DNA of 6,841 bases from Arcobacter sp. Lineage in GTDB: Bacteria; Campylobacterota; Campylobacteria; Campylobacterales; Arcobacteraceae. The translations under genes were made by a program, and so were the position numbers. Below the pieces are notes generated by a model. The model had not been told where the DNA came from. It searched no databases and saw only the letters and a list, made by a program, of their open reading frames with translations. Shown here in pieces: positions 6,190-6,841 of the stretch. Where the stretch lies: the NCBI GenBank assembly GCA_030635995.1, contig DAOVXU010000090.1:1-6841 (forward strand). The letters run 5' to 3'. Numbering within the stretch: the stretch's first letter is position 1; each line of letters begins with the position of its first letter.

Positions 6190-6298
6190 ATAGTCAATCG
6201 TAGTTTAGTGCTAGTAGTGCATAAAAATGTTTTGAAGTTTACTATTGTAAATGAGAAACTTTTTTATGTGCTACTAGTGCTGAAATACGATTTACTAT
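6190..6298. repeat. 109-bp long imperfect inverted repeat in the tpx-pyrC spacer
   Basis: The arms 6190-6227 and 6261-6298 are each 38 nt and pair end to end without gaps. In plus-strand RNA there are 31 Watson-Crick pairs, 5 G-U pairs (at 6206, 6209, 6210, 6218, 6219) and 2 mismatches (6195/6293, 6203/6285). The 33-nt centre can fold further, GTTTT (6229-6233) with GAAAC (6255-6259) and TTTAC (6238-6242) with GTAAA (6247-6251). The outer end of the right arm includes the tpx stop codon. No T run follows the structure on either strand, so it is not a standard terminator. It could be a small palindromic repeat element, a structured RNA or a protein-binding region. The structure is certain; the role is unknown. 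Confidence 0.85.
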
Positions 6299-6804
6299 CT
6301 AGCCTCTTTGATAGCTTCTAGCACTGCTTCATAGTTTGGCTCATCTGTAACTTCTGGAACAATCTCTTTATATGTAATTTCACCATTTCTATCAACTACA
6401 AAAATAGTTCTTGCTAATAAACCTTTTAGTTTATTATCTTCCATAAGTACACCATAAGCTTTTCCAAAATCTTTATCTACATAATCACTTCCAACTTCAA
6501 GGTTTTCAATTCCTTCTGTTGAACAAAATTTTGCAGATGCAAATGGTAAATCCATAGAAACTACAGTTGTAGTACAAATATCTAATGCACCTACTTCTAC
6601 ATTAAATCTTCTTGTTTCTGCTGCACAAGTTGCTGTATCAAGTGATGGTACAGATACTATTAATTGAACACTATCTTTAGCTCCACCAACTTCAATATCT
6701 TCTAAATCTGCCCCTACAATTATAATTTCTGGTGCTTTATCTCCTACATTTAGTTGATTTCCACTTAGCTTAACTTCAGTACCTTTAAATTTTGTTGTTT
6801 CCAT
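6295..6804 (-). CDS. tpx: Thiol peroxidase (atypical 2-Cys peroxiredoxin)
   Basis: This enzyme reduces hydrogen peroxide and organic peroxides with electrons from thioredoxin. The protein is 169 aa from ATG 6804, about the same as E. coli Tpx (168 aa). The thioredoxin fold carries the peroxidatic Cys60 in DTATCAAETRRFN and the resolving Cys94 in DLPFASAKFCSTEG, the spacing that defines the Tpx subfamily. The N-terminal TTKFKGTEVKLSGNQLNVGDKAPE and the late ARTIFVVDRNGEI segment also fit. A second ATG two codons earlier (6810) is only 2 nt from the AGGAG, so 6804 is preferred. The stop codon lies inside the 109-bp inverted repeat. Microaerophilic Campylobacterota commonly carry tpx as part of peroxide defence. 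The upstream promoter is mostly beyond the window edge. Confidence 0.96.
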   Translation of the reverse strand: METTKFKGTEVKLSGNQLNVGDKAPEIIIVGADLEDIEVGGAKDSVQLIVSVPSLDTATCAAETRRFNVEVGALDICTTTVVSMDLPFASAKFCSTEGIENLEVGSDYVDKDFGKAYGVLMEDNKLKGLLARTIFVVDRNGEITYKEIVPEVTDEPNYEAVLEAIKEAR

Positions 6805-6812
6805 TATCATAT

Positions 6813-6817
6813 CTCCT
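6813..6817 (-). promoter_or_regulatory. Ribosome binding site of tpx
   Basis: AGGAG on the minus strand lies 8 nt before ATG 6804 but only 2 nt before the in-frame ATG at 6810. The spacing decides for the inner start. Confidence 0.75.
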
Positions 6818-6841
6818 TTTAAAATATTGCATATAAAAAAA

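Noticed and set aside
6190..6298. The 109-bp structure as a CRISPR-type repeat or a standard tpx terminator
   Set aside because: There is only one unit with no spacers, and no U tract follows the stem on the tpx strand.

Overview
The window is AT-rich (roughly 70% A+T). Its codon use, gene set and very A/T-rich intergenic spacers fit a Campylobacterota genome, most likely the Arcobacter group. That placement is inferred from general knowledge of the families, not from a search. There are five protein genes, two tRNA genes and a small set of clear signals. Positions 1-42 hold no start or usable ORF, only the possible tail of something that begins outside the window.

Left part (1-1812): a tyrosine recombinase (phage/island-type integrase, +) has a strong promoter whose -35 box lies inside a 41-bp inverted repeat. 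It is followed by a 460-bp AT-rich gene-free stretch. The integrase points at the 3' end of tRNA-Ser, which is the usual arrangement at the edge of an element integrated in a tRNA gene. The body of any such element would lie to the left, outside the window.

Middle (1813-3994): tRNA-Leu(UAA) and tRNA-Ser(UGA) form a two-gene operon on the minus strand, read from a perfect-consensus sigma70 promoter (TTGACA, 17 bp, TATAAT). Divergent from them is ilvD (dihydroxy-acid dehydratase, valine/isoleucine/leucine and pantothenate synthesis) on the plus strand. It ends at a strong hairpin that can serve as a terminator in both directions.

Right part (3995-6841): three minus-strand genes. In genomic order they are a ten-helix TDT/SLAC1 (TehA-like) membrane protein, pyrC (class II dihydroorotase, TTG start) with its own terminator, and tpx (atypical 2-Cys thiol peroxidase) at the right edge. 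These are ordinary housekeeping genes and do not form a pathway together. The tpx-pyrC spacer carries the most striking unexplained structure in the window: a 109-bp self-complementary element with 38-nt arms. All of its imperfect pairs that are not outright mismatches are G-U compatible only in the plus-strand RNA, antisense to tpx and pyrC.

I see no CRISPR array, insertion sequence, toxin-antitoxin pair or defence system. The points worth following up are the 109-bp hairpin element, the palindrome-overlapped integrase promoter, and the possible element boundary at the tRNA pair.
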